A stretch of 64,000 nt of DNA from Anaerolineae bacterium (GTDB taxonomy: Bacteria; Chloroflexota; Anaerolineae; Aggregatilineales; JAFGMM01). The notes beneath the pieces were generated by a model. That model saw only the letters and a list, made by a program, of their open reading frames with translations, searched no databases and was not told the DNA's origin. The DNA is taken from contig JAOSJO010000001.1 of assembly GCA_027494055.1 (NCBI GenBank), positions 783,005 through 847,004 on the forward strand, in the 5' to 3' direction. Both the position numbers and the translations under genes were made by a program. This document shows, in pieces, positions 36,377-44,503 of this stretch; positions within the stretch are counted from its first letter, which is position 1; the number at the start of each line of letters is the position of its first letter.

Positions 36377-36685
36377 CTACGGCTCGGTCGGCTGGCCCAT
36401 CGGCAGCGCGCCGATCTGCGCGATGAGGCGGAAATCACGCGCCGTGACGCCCCCCACGTCGTGCGACATCAGGCTGACCTTGAGGTACTTGTAGCCGTGA
36501 ATGAACAGGTCCGGGTGGTGGTCGGCGGCCTCGGCGAGGTGGCCGACCGCATTGACGAACAGCAAGGTCTGCGCGAAGTTCTTGAACCTGAACTCTGCGT
36601 GGAGCTGGCCGTCCTCGCCCAGCGTCCAGCCGGGGTGCTGCACAAGCTTCTCCTGGACCTCGGCTTCGCTCATGGTCGTGCTCAT
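36377..36685 (-). CDS. phhB: Pterin-4a-carbinolamine dehydratase
   Basis: 102 residues. The active-site signature is present: AEAADHHPDLFIHGYKYLKV, then SHDVGGVTARDFRLI, giving the His-His-Pro, a further His and the Asp of the family. It dehydrates 4a-hydroxy-tetrahydropterin, or acts in folate/molybdopterin side roles in bacteria lacking aromatic hydroxylases. No phenylalanine hydroxylase is seen here. It lies close to folK, folB and folE on the same strand, supporting a pterin function. Confidence 0.9.
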   Translation of the reverse strand: MSTTMSEAEVQEKLVQHPGWTLGEDGQLHAEFRFKNFAQTLLFVNAVGHLAEAADHHPDLFIHGYKYLKVSLMSHDVGGVTARDFRLIAQIGALPMGQPTEP

Positions 36686-36726
36686 CGTGTGCGCCTCCTA
36701 TGGAAATAACAATCGCCACATCTGGG

Positions 36727-36757
36727 GGTAGCGGCGAACCGGCGGTTCGCCCGCGAC
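36727..36757. repeat. Inverted repeat GGCGAACCGGCGGTTCGCC
   Basis: Hairpin of arms GCGGCGAACC and GGTTCGCCCGC between the PCD gene and folK. A closely related sequence (GGGGCGAACC, GCC, GGTTCGCCCC) lies inside the mobile element at 37867-37893. Confidence 0.7.
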
Positions 36758-36854
36758 ATGGACGGCTCCCTTGAACCAGGCATTCCCTATAAAGATACTA
36801 TCCAAACAGCCCCCGCATGGCGACGCCGCCCGGCAGCGCAAGGGGGAGGGGCCG

Positions 36855-37372
36855 CTAGCGGAGGGAAAGCGGGAACAGGCTGACGCCGGGCGCGCCGACA
36901 AACGGCGCGGCGAGCGCCGCCAGCGTCTGGCCGGTGACCGGATGCACGAAGTCGGGCGCGAGGTCGGCCAGCGGGAGCGCGACATGCGCGCGCGTGAGGA
37001 TCTCCGGGTCGGGGATCGTGAGCCGGTGGTCGGGGTCGTCGATCACCAGGCTGCCATAGAGCGCGATGTCGAGGTCGATGGGGCGGGGCGCGTACCGGTC
37101 GCTAGTGCGGGCGCGGCCCATCTCCGCCTCGATGCCGCGCAACACGTCGAACTTGAGCGAGACGGGCGGCAGGTCCGTCTCGACCAGGGCGGCGGCGTTG
37201 AGGAAGGCCCCTGCCCCGCCGCCACGTCGCCGCGCGCGTCAAGCGGCGCGGTCTGATACACGCGCGAGGTCGCGCGCAGCGCCAGCCGCGCCGCCAGCAG
37301 GCGCACCGCGCGCGGCAGGTTCACCTCCGGGTCGATGTTCGAGCCGAGCGTGACGAAGACCAGGGCGCCCAA
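36855..37372 (-). CDS. folK: 2-amino-4-hydroxy-6-hydroxymethyldihydropteridine pyrophosphokinase (one frameshift)
   Basis: About 172 residues; transfers pyrophosphate from ATP to the pterin in folate synthesis. N-terminal FVTLGSNIDPEVNLPRAVRL and SRVYQTAPLDARGDVA are typical. After a frame change near 37210 the sequence LRGIEAEMGRARTSDRYAPR with PIDLDIALYG gives the HPPK signature with its Mg-binding Asp pair, and IPDPEILTRAHVALPLADL follows. Start TTG 37372 is next to the folB stop (37374-37376) with a GAGG ten bases ahead, so translation is coupled. Other starts would cut into the conserved strand. Confidence 0.9.
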
Positions 37373-37373
37373 G

Positions 37374-37748
37374 CTACGCCTCGAAATCCGCCGCCGTGCG
37401 CTCGATCTCGACGCCCACCGAGTGCGCAAAGCGCAGCGCGCCCGGCTTCTCCACGCGCACGATGGCGCGCGCCGCGCCGTAATCGACGACGCAGAGGCGC
37501 GCAATCGCGGTCGCCAGCGCCTCGACCAGGTAGTGCTCCGACGCCTCCACATAGGCGATGATGGCCTTGGTGATCGCGCGGTAGTTAAGCGCGTCGGCGG
37601 CGTCGTCCGATGCGCCCGCCGCGCGCATATCGGTGAAGAGCGTCAGGTTAATGAGGATGTCCTGCTTCTTCTCGCGCTCCCACTCGTTAAGGCCGATGAT
37701 GCCGCGCAGCAACAGGTCTTTGACAAGGATTTTGTCCTGAACCGGCAT
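37374..37748 (-). CDS. folB: Dihydroneopterin aldolase
   Basis: 124 residues; makes 6-hydroxymethyl-dihydropterin for folate. Opening DKILVKDLLLRGIIGLNEWE with the Glu that binds the pterin ring, RAITKAIIAYVEASEHYLVE, and the C-terminal RVEKPGALRFAHSVGVEIER are all family hallmarks. The start codon ATG 37748-37746 lies exactly in one copy of an 8-bp target duplication of the element at 37749-38047. The original ribosome-binding site is now on the far side of that element. The inserted end supplies AGAAGGTGAAGAGATAC as a substitute. The reading frame itself is intact. Confidence 0.95.
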   Translation of the reverse strand: MPVQDKILVKDLLLRGIIGLNEWEREKKQDILINLTLFTDMRAAGASDDAADALNYRAITKAIIAYVEASEHYLVEALATAIARLCVVDYGAARAIVRVEKPGALRFAHSVGVEIERTAADFEA

Positions 37749-38055
37749 GTATCTCTTCACCTTCTGGTCCCCGCGACTGATGCAATTTGACAAGCTATCT
37801 TGGTAATCTCTTCAGAGAGTCACGGTACGGCTATGCGCCTATCACAGACCTTGAGATGTAGAATCGTAGGGGCGAACCGCCGGTTCGCCCCTGCCGCCAG
37901 ATATGGCGGTGGATAGGGGCACAGTACGCCATGCCTCACAGGGCGCTCAAGAGAGCATCGCCCGTGTAATCATTCAAAATCCTTTAGTCGTCGGGCTACG
38001 AAAAACGCACCATAGCGCGACACTGAACGAGCAAGGTGAACAGATACACCGGCAT
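37741..38055. repeat. 8-bp target-site duplication ACCGGCAT (both copies span the element)
   Basis: ACCGGCAT occurs directly at 37741-37748 and again at 38048-38055, on either side of the terminal inverted repeats of the element. The sequence is the complement of ATGCCGGT, the first codons of folB. Confidence 0.85.
37749..38047. mobile_element. MITE-like non-coding element with 13-bp TIRs inserted at the folB start
   Basis: 299 bp, left end GTATCTCTTCACC, right end GGTGAACAGATAC (12 of 13 paired), flanked by an 8-bp direct repeat. It has no transposase and carries an internal hairpin GGGGCGAACC-GCC-GGTTCGCCCC at 37867-37893. CTTCTGGTCCCCGCGACTGA near its left end and CTACGAAAAACGCAC near its right end recur at about 7490 and 7575, and in part at 26687-26779. 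Confidence 0.82.
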
Positions 38056-38075
38056 GGTCCCTCCCCGACGGCGGC

Positions 38076-38789
38076 TCAGCGCCCGATCAGGCGGTAGAAC
38101 TCATCGCGGAGTTCGCGGTTGCGGCGGAACTCGCCGCGCTTCGCCGTCGTGACCATGTTGACATCGTGCTTCTTCACGCCGCGTATTGCGCCGCACATGT
38201 GCTGCCCTTCCACCACCACCATCACGCCCTGGGGGTCGAGCGCCTCTTCTATGGCGTCGGCGATCTCGTTGGTCATGCGCTCCTGCACCTGCAACCGGTG
38301 GGCGAACATATCGACGATGCGCGGAATCTTGCTCAGCCCGACGACCCTGTCGCGCGGGATGTAGGCCACGTGCGCCTTGCCGACGAACGGCAGCATGTGA
38401 TGCTCGCAGAGGGCGTTGTATTCGATGTTCGCCACGATGACCATCTCCTCGTCGTCGTAGTCCACGTCGAAGAGCGCGCCGTTGATGACCGTCTCCAGGT
38501 CCTGCGTGTACCCTTCAAGCAGCTCGCTGTACATCTTGGCGACACGGTGCGGCGTGCGCAGCAGGCCGTCGCGGTCGGGATCCTCGCCGACGTTGATGAG
38601 AATCTGGCGCACTGCGTCCTCAATCGCCTTCTTCGATTCGGGCGCGACGTACACCGGGTGGTTGGCGACCAGATCGATCTCGCCGAGTTCAGTGTAACGG
38701 CTGCCGTTGTGGCGATGCCCGTTCCCGTGACCATTTTCTCGCCAGAATTCGAGCTTGTTGGGCATTTCAGCGCTGGGTGCCATTTTCAC
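38076..38789 (-). CDS. folE: GTP cyclohydrolase I
   Basis: 237 residues; first step of pterin and folate synthesis. Zinc ligands Cys and His lie in NALCEHHMLPFVGKAHVAYI and Cys in GQHMCGAIRGVKK. The central YIPRDRVVGLSKIPRIVDMF with ERMTNEIADAIEEALDPQGV is canonical. An N-terminal His/Gly-rich stretch (ENGHGNGHRHNGSR) is extra. GTG 38789 and ATG 38783 are both possible starts. The minus-strand box TATAAT (38825-38830) may be its promoter. It was directly followed by folB before the 299-bp element entered. Confidence 0.95.
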   Translation of the reverse strand: MKMAPSAEMPNKLEFWRENGHGNGHRHNGSRYTELGEIDLVANHPVYVAPESKKAIEDAVRQILINVGEDPDRDGLLRTPHRVAKMYSELLEGYTQDLETVINGALFDVDYDDEEMVIVANIEYNALCEHHMLPFVGKAHVAYIPRDRVVGLSKIPRIVDMFAHRLQVQERMTNEIADAIEEALDPQGVMVVVEGQHMCGAIRGVKKHDVNMVTTAKRGEFRRNRELRDEFYRLIGR

Positions 38790-39137
38790 AATCCCTCACT
38801 TGGTTATGCGCACAAAACAGGTCCATTATATCCTTTGATGCGCTGCGGCACATGACTTCCCAAACCGTTCAGGGGCATTTCGGGCGTCCGATCTTACTTC
38901 TCAGGCAGGGAACCGGTGTGTGTTTCTGCGACGCCAGCGCCAGTTAACTGCATGATCTGGTTTTGTTCAAGTATTCGTGGCAAAGAAGCGGCCTTTCTAA
39001 TGCAATCTATACAAATCCTGTGCACCGTCGCCGAAGGCGCGCAGGCGCACCGACACACTTTATAGACGCAGATGCGGTTTCCCTGTATACTCAATTCGTG
39101 CAAGTTCTCACACAGGTTTGCAGGAGGAAAGGAAGAC
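38790..39137. other. Divergent intergenic region between folE and the BMP binding-protein gene
   Basis: About 350 bases. It holds the probable minus-strand -10 box for folE (38825-38830) and the plus-strand promoter at 39063-39091. I see nothing else supportable. Confidence 0.5.
39063..39091 (+). promoter_or_regulatory. Promoter of the BMP transporter operon
   Basis: TAGACG (39063-39068), 17-base spacer, TATACT (39086-39091), 47 bases ahead of the ATG at 39138, which has AGGAGG at 39122-39127. Confidence 0.55.
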
Positions 39138-40413
39138 ATGTTCCGCAAGCGGCGAACTGGCGCCACCGTACTGCTTGTCGTGCTGGCCATCTCCCTGGCC
39201 GGCGTCGCCCCTGGCGTCACTCAAGAAGAGTGCGCGCACAGGATTGGTCTCGTTACCGACGTGGGCCGGCTACGCGACCAGAGCTTCAACGAAGCGTCAT
39301 GGAACGCTATCGAGCAAGCGGCCGATGAGCTTGGTTTGGGGAGGAGTGTTACGACTACATCGAAACCCAGGACTCCGCCGACTATATCCCCAACATTGAG
39401 CTGTTCATTAGCGAGGGGTACGACATCATCGTGACCTCCGGCGAGGCGATGACCACGGCCATGCGCGAGGCCGGCCGCATGTACCCCGACGTGCTCTTCA
39501 TCGGCACCGACCAGCCCCAGCTCGATGAAGACCGGAACTACGATCCTATCCCCAACGTCGCCGGCATCGTCTTCGATGAGAGCGTCTCCGGCTTCCTGGC
39601 GGGCGCGCTGGCGGCCTCGATGAGCGAGAGCGGCGTGATCGGCGGTGTGTACGGCACCGACATCATCACACCGGTGGTTCGCTTCCGCCTCGGCTATGAG
39701 GAAGGCGCGCGCTACATCAACCCGGACGTCCAGGCGCTGGGTGCGTACCACCCCGGCACCCTCGACCAGGCTTTCGTCGATCCACAGTGGGGCGCTGAAA
39801 CTGCAAAGCTGATGATCGACCAGGGCGCTGATGTCATCTTCGGCGCGGGCGGCCAGACAGGCAACGGCGCGCTCATCGCCGGCTGCGAAGCCTGGCCTCC
39901 CCGTGATCGGCGTGGACCAGGACCAGTACATCACCCTGCCCGAAGTGCAGGCGTGCATCATATCCAGCGCCACGAAAGACCTTGTGAACGCCGTCTATGG
40001 GCAGATCATCATGGCCGCCGAAGGCACCTTCGAGGGCGGCGGAGGTGGTTGGCCCCGCAACACTGGCGCCCTACCACGAGTGGGAGGACCAGATTCCCGA
40101 CGAGGTGAAGGCGACCATTGAAGAAATCAAGGCCTTGATTGCGGAAGGTGAAGTCGAGGTCTGCCCCGCCGACGACCCTGACTGGGGCGTGGCCTGCTTC
40201 AAGCCGAGCGCAGAAGCGGCGGAGGAAATGGACGGCGAAGCCCTGGTGAATGAGCGGTGCACCGTCTGCCACGGCCTCAACGAAATCACGGCGAACTACG
40301 GCCAGGACGCCGCTTTCTGGACCGAGATCGTCGATGAGATGATCGCCACCGGCGCGCAACTGGACGAGGAAGAGCGCGAGGTTGTCATCGACTGGCTCGC
40401 CAGCCAGGAGTAA
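39138..40413 (+). CDS. BMP-family ABC transporter binding protein fused to a C-terminal CxxCH (cytochrome c-like) domain (three frameshifts)
   Basis: About 425 residues. Signal peptide TGATVLLVVLAISLAGVAPG; no lipobox Cys. BMP/PnrA fold: RIGLVTDVGRLRDQSFNEAS, IIVTSGEAMTTAMREAGRMY, SGVIGGVYGTDIITPVVRF, FGAGGQTGNGALIAG. Frame changes near 39340, 39895 and 40045 are needed to join it. The typical BMP end LAPYHEWEDQIPDEVKATIE runs in the same uninterrupted frame into PADDPDWGVACFKPSAEAAE. From there it continues to GEALVNERCTVCHGLNEIT, where CTVCH (40258-40272) is a haem-c attachment motif. The last ~55 residues look like a small cytochrome c domain. Binding of purine nucleosides or sugars is expected; an added redox role is inference. 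Confidence 0.82.
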
Positions 40414-40432
40414 CCTTCTCGTGTGACAGACT

Positions 40433-40468
40433 GACAGGGGGAGAGTCTGCCTCCCCCTGTCTTGTTGT
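40433..40468 (+). terminator. Hairpin between binding-protein and permease genes
   Basis: Perfect 11-bp stem GACAGGGGGAG/CTCCCCCTGTC followed by TTGTTGTG, 19 bases after the binding-protein stop. It likely lowers transport-subunit expression relative to the binding protein. Confidence 0.72.
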
Positions 40469-40533
40469 GTCGCCGGTTTTCTGCTATCGTTCTACGAATC
40501 ATAGGCACGACAAGGTGGGGATGGGCAGAGCCT

Positions 40534-41665
40534 ATGGCGACGGCTGCAGCAAGCCAACGTTCAGCATTACTGGACTCCCTCGCGCGCCTCTTGCGGCGTT
40601 TGCTTGTCCCCGTCCTCGCCGTCATTACCTCGCTGGTGATTGGCGGCATCATCATCCTCCTCTCCGGCGGCGACCCCATCGCTGGCTACACCGGCTTGTG
40701 GCGGGGCGCGTTTGGAGAGACGAACTCGATCATTGAGACGCTTATCAAGACCGCGCCCTACATATTTGCCGGGCTGGCGGTTGCGGTCGGGTTCCGCGGC
40801 GGCCTGTTCAACATCGGCGTGGAGGGCCAGTTGTTTGTCGGCTCCATCGCTGCCGTGATCGCCGGCCACGCGGTCTCGCTGCCGGCCCCGCTGCATGTGA
40901 TCTTCGCGCTCGCCTGCGGCGCGTTGGGCGGGGCGATCTGGGCCGCCATCCCCGGCTACCTGAAAGCGCGGACCGGCGCCCACGAAGTCATCACGACCAT
41001 CATGACGAACTACATCGCGCTGCGCCTCATCAACTGGGCCATCAGCCGCGAGGGGCCGCTACGCGATCCGCGCAACCCGCTGCCCGAAACGTTCCGCGTG
41101 CTGGATACCGCGCGCCTGCCCGTGCTCATCGAAGACTCCCGCCTGCACATTGGCGTTATCCTCGCCGTGCTCGCGGCGTTCGTGGTCTACTGGCTGATCT
41201 GGCGCACGCCGCTGGGCTTTGAGATCCGCACGGTGGGCCTCAGCCACTCGGCGGCGCGCTACGCCGGCATCAACGTCAGGCGCACCGTCGTCCTCACGAT
41301 GGCCTTCAGCGGGGCGCTGGCGGGGCTGGGCGGCGCGGTGCAGGTGCTTGGCCTGAAGGGGTTCTTTACCACTGGCTTCAACGTGGGCCTGGGCTTTGAC
41401 CTCGATTGCGGTCGCGATGCTCGGCGCAAACCAGCCTTTTGGGGTGATGCTGAGCGCGCTGCTCTTCGGCACGCTGGACGCCGGCGCGGCCACCATGCAG
41501 TTGCGTACACAGGTTCCGCGCGACATCGTCGTCATCATCCAGGGACTCATGTTGATGTTCGTCGCGGCGCCGCTGCTGACGCGCGAACTCTTCCGGCTGC
41601 GCCGGCCGGCCGAAGAGGTGGAAGCCGTCTCGATCAGCGCGAGCTGGGGCAGCGGGAGGGAATGA
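40534..41665 (+). CDS. ABC transporter permease, BMP/nucleoside (simple sugar) type, subunit 1 (one frameshift)
   Basis: About 377 residues, some nine hydrophobic segments. Family features: FAGLAVAVGFRGGLFNIGVEG then QLFVGSIAAVIAGH, AAIPGYLKARTGAHEVITTI with MTNYIALRL, and GLSHSAARYAGINVRRTVVL, which is the coupling region. The frame slips near 41400 (FNVGLGFD) and resumes as AVAMLGANQPFGVMLSALLF. ATG 40534 is the first Met in frame with modest GGGGATGGGCAGAG ahead. It belongs to the operon with the CxxCH-bearing binding protein and ends one base before the next start. Confidence 0.88.
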
Positions 41666-41666
41666 C

Positions 41667-42765
41667 ATGCTTGACGAGCGCTTCGTCATCGGCCTGCTCT
41701 CGCTGAGCGTGGTTAAGGCGACCCCAATCGTGCTGGCGGCGCTTTCGGGCCTCGTGTGCGAGCGCTCCGGCATCATCAACATCGGCATCGAGGGTATGAT
41801 GCTGCTGTCGGCGTTCACCGGCTCCCTCGCGGCCATTCTCAGCCGCAGCCTGGGGGTGGGTGTGATCGCAGGTCTGCTGACCGGCGCGGTCACGGGCCTC
41901 TTCCTGGCGGTGCTCTCCATCCGGTACAAAGCCGACCAGATCATCGGCGGCACGGTGATCAATATCCTCGCCGCCGGCATCACCTCGTATTTTGCCGTGG
42001 TCATCATCGACAACAACGACCTGTCGGGCATCGGCGTGCTGCCGACCATCCGCATCCCGATCCTGTCCGAAATCCCCATCATTGGCCCGATCCTGTTCGC
42101 CCGCCAGCCGATTACCCTCTTCATGCTCGTCCTGGTCTTCGGGCTTCACGTGGCGTTGTTCTACACCCCCTGGGGGCTGCGCACCCGCGCCATCGGCGAG
42201 CACCCGCGCGCCGCTGACACGGTAGGCATCCACGTAAACCGGATGCGCTACATCAACACCATGATTGGCGGGATGCTGGCAGGGCTTGGGGGCGTTCCTC
42301 TCGCTGGAGTCGGTCGGCAGTTTCGAGCCGGGGATGACGACCGGGCGCGGGTTCATTGGCCTAGCGGTCATGATCTCCGGCAACTGGCGGCCCATCAACG
42401 CGCTCTTCATCGCGCTGCTCTTCGGCGCGTCTGAGGCGTTGGGCGTGCGCTTGCAGCTCGGCGACGTGAATCAGTTGCAGACGCTTATGGTCGTGGCGGG
42501 GTGGGGCCTGTTCATCGTCGCGGCTATCTGGGCGCTGTCCAGGTACCGGAGCGACCGCACCGTGATACCCTGGGTGCAGATCATCTCGGCGGCGGTGGGC
42601 CTGCTCCTCGTCCTCACCACCTACGTCGCCCAGATACCGGACACGACAATCCCGTTCCAGTTCCTCGGCCTGCCGCCGTATATCCTCACTATCATCGTTG
42701 TGGCGGGGCTGGTGGGCAGCGTGCGCCCGCCGGCGGCAGAGGGCAAGGTGTACGAGAAGCAATGA
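41667..42765 (+). CDS. ABC transporter permease, BMP/nucleoside type, subunit 2 (one frameshift)
   Basis: About 366 residues. LSGLVCERSGIINIGIEGMM is the conserved loop also seen in subunit 1; KADQIIGGTVINILAAGITS and TRAIGEHPRAADTVGIHVNR form the coupling region. The frame changes near 42292 in a GGGGG run, resuming SLESVGSFEPGMTTGRGFIG. The C-terminal part, with four more hydrophobic segments (VVAGWGLFIVAAIWALSRY, ISAAVGLLLVLTTYVAQI), is longer than usual for the family. GGGAGGG lies ten bases upstream of ATG 41667. Its stop overlaps the ATPase start (ATGA). Confidence 0.88.
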
Positions 42766-44336
42766 CCGACGGATCAACTCGCCCTGCCGGGCGCGCGGAG
42801 CCTGTGCTGCGCGTCGAGGGGATCACCAAGCGCTTTCCTGGCGTGCTCGCCAACGACCACATCAGCCTGGAGCTGCACCGTGGCGAGGTGTTGGGCATGC
42901 TCGGCGAGAACGGCGCGGGCAAGTCCACGTTGATGAACATCATCTACGGCCTGTACACACCCGACGAAGGGGAGATTTTCATCAACGGCGCGCGCGTCGA
43001 AATCCACGAACCCAACGACGCCATCCGCCACGGCATCGGCATGGTGCACCAGCATTTCATGCTCGTGCCGATCCTCAGCGTCGCCGAAAACATCATGCTC
43101 GGCGTCGAGCAGACCCGGAACCGCCTGTTCCTCGACGAGGAGCGGGTCATCGCCGACATCGAGAAGCTCGCCGCGCAGCACGGCCTGGAGGTCGATCCCC
43201 GCGCCATTGTCGAAGACCTGCCGGTCGGCGACCAGCAGCGCGCGGAGATCATCAAGGCGCTCTATCGCGGCGCGGAAATCCTCATCCTCGACGAGCCAAC
43301 CGCCGTGCTCACGCCGCAGGAAGCCGACGACCTTTTCGTCATCATGCGCTCGCTGACGGCGCAGGGCAAGTCGATCATCTTCATCACGCACAAACTGCGC
43401 GAGGTGATGGACGTCGCCGACCGGATCGCGGTGCTGCGTGGTGGGCAACTGGTCGGCGTGACCACCCCCGCCGAGACCACGCGCGAAGAGTTGGCGACCA
43501 TGATGGTCGGGCGCGAGGTGCTGCTCCGCGTGGAGAAGAAGCCCGCCACTCCGGGCGAGGTGGTGATGCAGGTGCGCGATCTGCGCGTGCGCGACGAACG
43601 CCACCACATGGCCGTAGACGGCGTTTCGTTCGACGTGCGCGCGGGCGAGGTCCTGGGCGTCGCCGGCGTGCAGGGCAACGGCCAGCGCGAACTCGTCGAG
43701 GCGCTGACCGGGCTGCGCGCCATCGAGGCGGGCCAGATCAAAATCCTCGGCATCGACACCACCAACGCGCCGCCGCGCGCCATCACCGAAATCGGCAGCG
43801 CGCACGTGCCGGAGGACCGCCACAAACACGGCGTCGTGCTGGGCTACCCGGTCGAGGATAACCTGGCGTTGGTGACCTATCACAAATCGCCCTTCACACA
43901 GGGGTTCATGCTCAACACCAAAGCCATCGAGGCCTACGCGCGCCGGCTGGTGGAGGATTTCGACATCCGCACGCCGTCGATAGAGACGCCGGTCTCGTCG
44001 CTTTCGGGCGGCAACCAGCAGAAGCTGATCGTCGCGCGCGAGTTCAGCCGCGATGTGAAGCTCCTGATCGCGGCCCAGCCCACGCGCGGCATCGATGTGG
44101 GATCGATTGAGTTCATCCACAACAACATCATCGCGCAGCGCGACGCCGGCGTCGCCGTGCTGCTGATCTCGGCAGAACTGGACGAGATCATGGCGCTCTC
44201 GGACCGCATCGCCGTGATGTACAAGGGGCAGATCGTCGGTATTGTCGATGCGGCGACGGCGACGCGCGAGCAACTGGGCCTCCTCATGTGCGGGGCAGTC
44301 GAGGACGCAGAACTCCTGAGCGCCCCTGCGGACTAG
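42762..44336 (+). CDS. ABC transporter ATP-binding protein, nucleoside/simple-sugar type (two cassettes)
   Basis: 524 residues with two fused nucleotide-binding domains. First cassette: Walker A GMLGENGAGKSTLMN, signature VGDQQRAEII, Walker B ILILDEPTAVLTP, switch His FITHKLREV. Second: Walker A replaced by AGVQGNGQRELVE, signature LSGGNQQKLIVAREF, Walker B LLIAAQPTRGIDVGS. Degenerate second-site motifs are normal in RbsA/MglA/NupA-like proteins. Start ATG 42762 overlaps the permease stop. The operon order (binding protein, two permeases, ATPase) fits nucleoside uptake. Confidence 0.92.
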   Translation: MTDGSTRPAGRAEPVLRVEGITKRFPGVLANDHISLELHRGEVLGMLGENGAGKSTLMNIIYGLYTPDEGEIFINGARVEIHEPNDAIRHGIGMVHQHFMLVPILSVAENIMLGVEQTRNRLFLDEERVIADIEKLAAQHGLEVDPRAIVEDLPVGDQQRAEIIKALYRGAEILILDEPTAVLTPQEADDLFVIMRSLTAQGKSIIFITHKLREVMDVADRIAVLRGGQLVGVTTPAETTREELATMMVGREVLLRVEKKPATPGEVVMQVRDLRVRDERHHMAVDGVSFDVRAGEVLGVAGVQGNGQRELVEALTGLRAIEAGQIKILGIDTTNAPPRAITEIGSAHVPEDRHKHGVVLGYPVEDNLALVTYHKSPFTQGFMLNTKAIEAYARRLVEDFDIRTPSIETPVSSLSGGNQQKLIVAREFSRDVKLLIAAQPTRGIDVGSIEFIHNNIIAQRDAGVAVLLISAELDEIMALSDRIAVMYKGQIVGIVDAATATREQLGLLMCGAVEDAELLSAPAD

Positions 44337-44426
44337 GCCTCGGCGGGGCCTCAGCGGCGCGCAAGGTGCGGGCGCGCCTGCCTTCGGGTGTATTCCAAGA
44401 TAGGGCGACTTCATGCGCAGACAGAA

Positions 44427-44503
44427 CCTCACCCCTACATCCCCTCTCCACTTGTGGAGAGGGGACTTACAGCATTCTTATTCTCCCCCTCTCAATTTCA
44501 TGG
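44427..44503. repeat. MITE-like repeat with CCTCACCCC end (copy 2, interrupted by the IS)
   Basis: Inverted copy of 34338-34449: CCTCACCCCTACATCCCCTC then a TCCACTTGTGGA hairpin, GACTTACAGCATTCTTATTC and CCCCCTCTCAATTTCATGG. The IS element entered in this last inverted-repeat stretch. The remainder continues at 45703 as TCATGGAGGGGG. Confidence 0.8.

Noticed and set aside
37862..37905. Possible intrinsic terminator GGGGCGAACC...GGTTCGCCCC
   Set aside because: No T-run follows, and a related palindrome at 36727 shows it to be a repeat inside the mobile element.
26687..38047. Repeated TIR sequences as a CRISPR array
   Set aside because: Copies are scattered over kilobases with no regular spacers and no cas genes.
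42774..44432. A 552-residue open frame antisense to the ABC ATPase
   Set aside because: Shadow of a well-supported gene; no recognisable domain.
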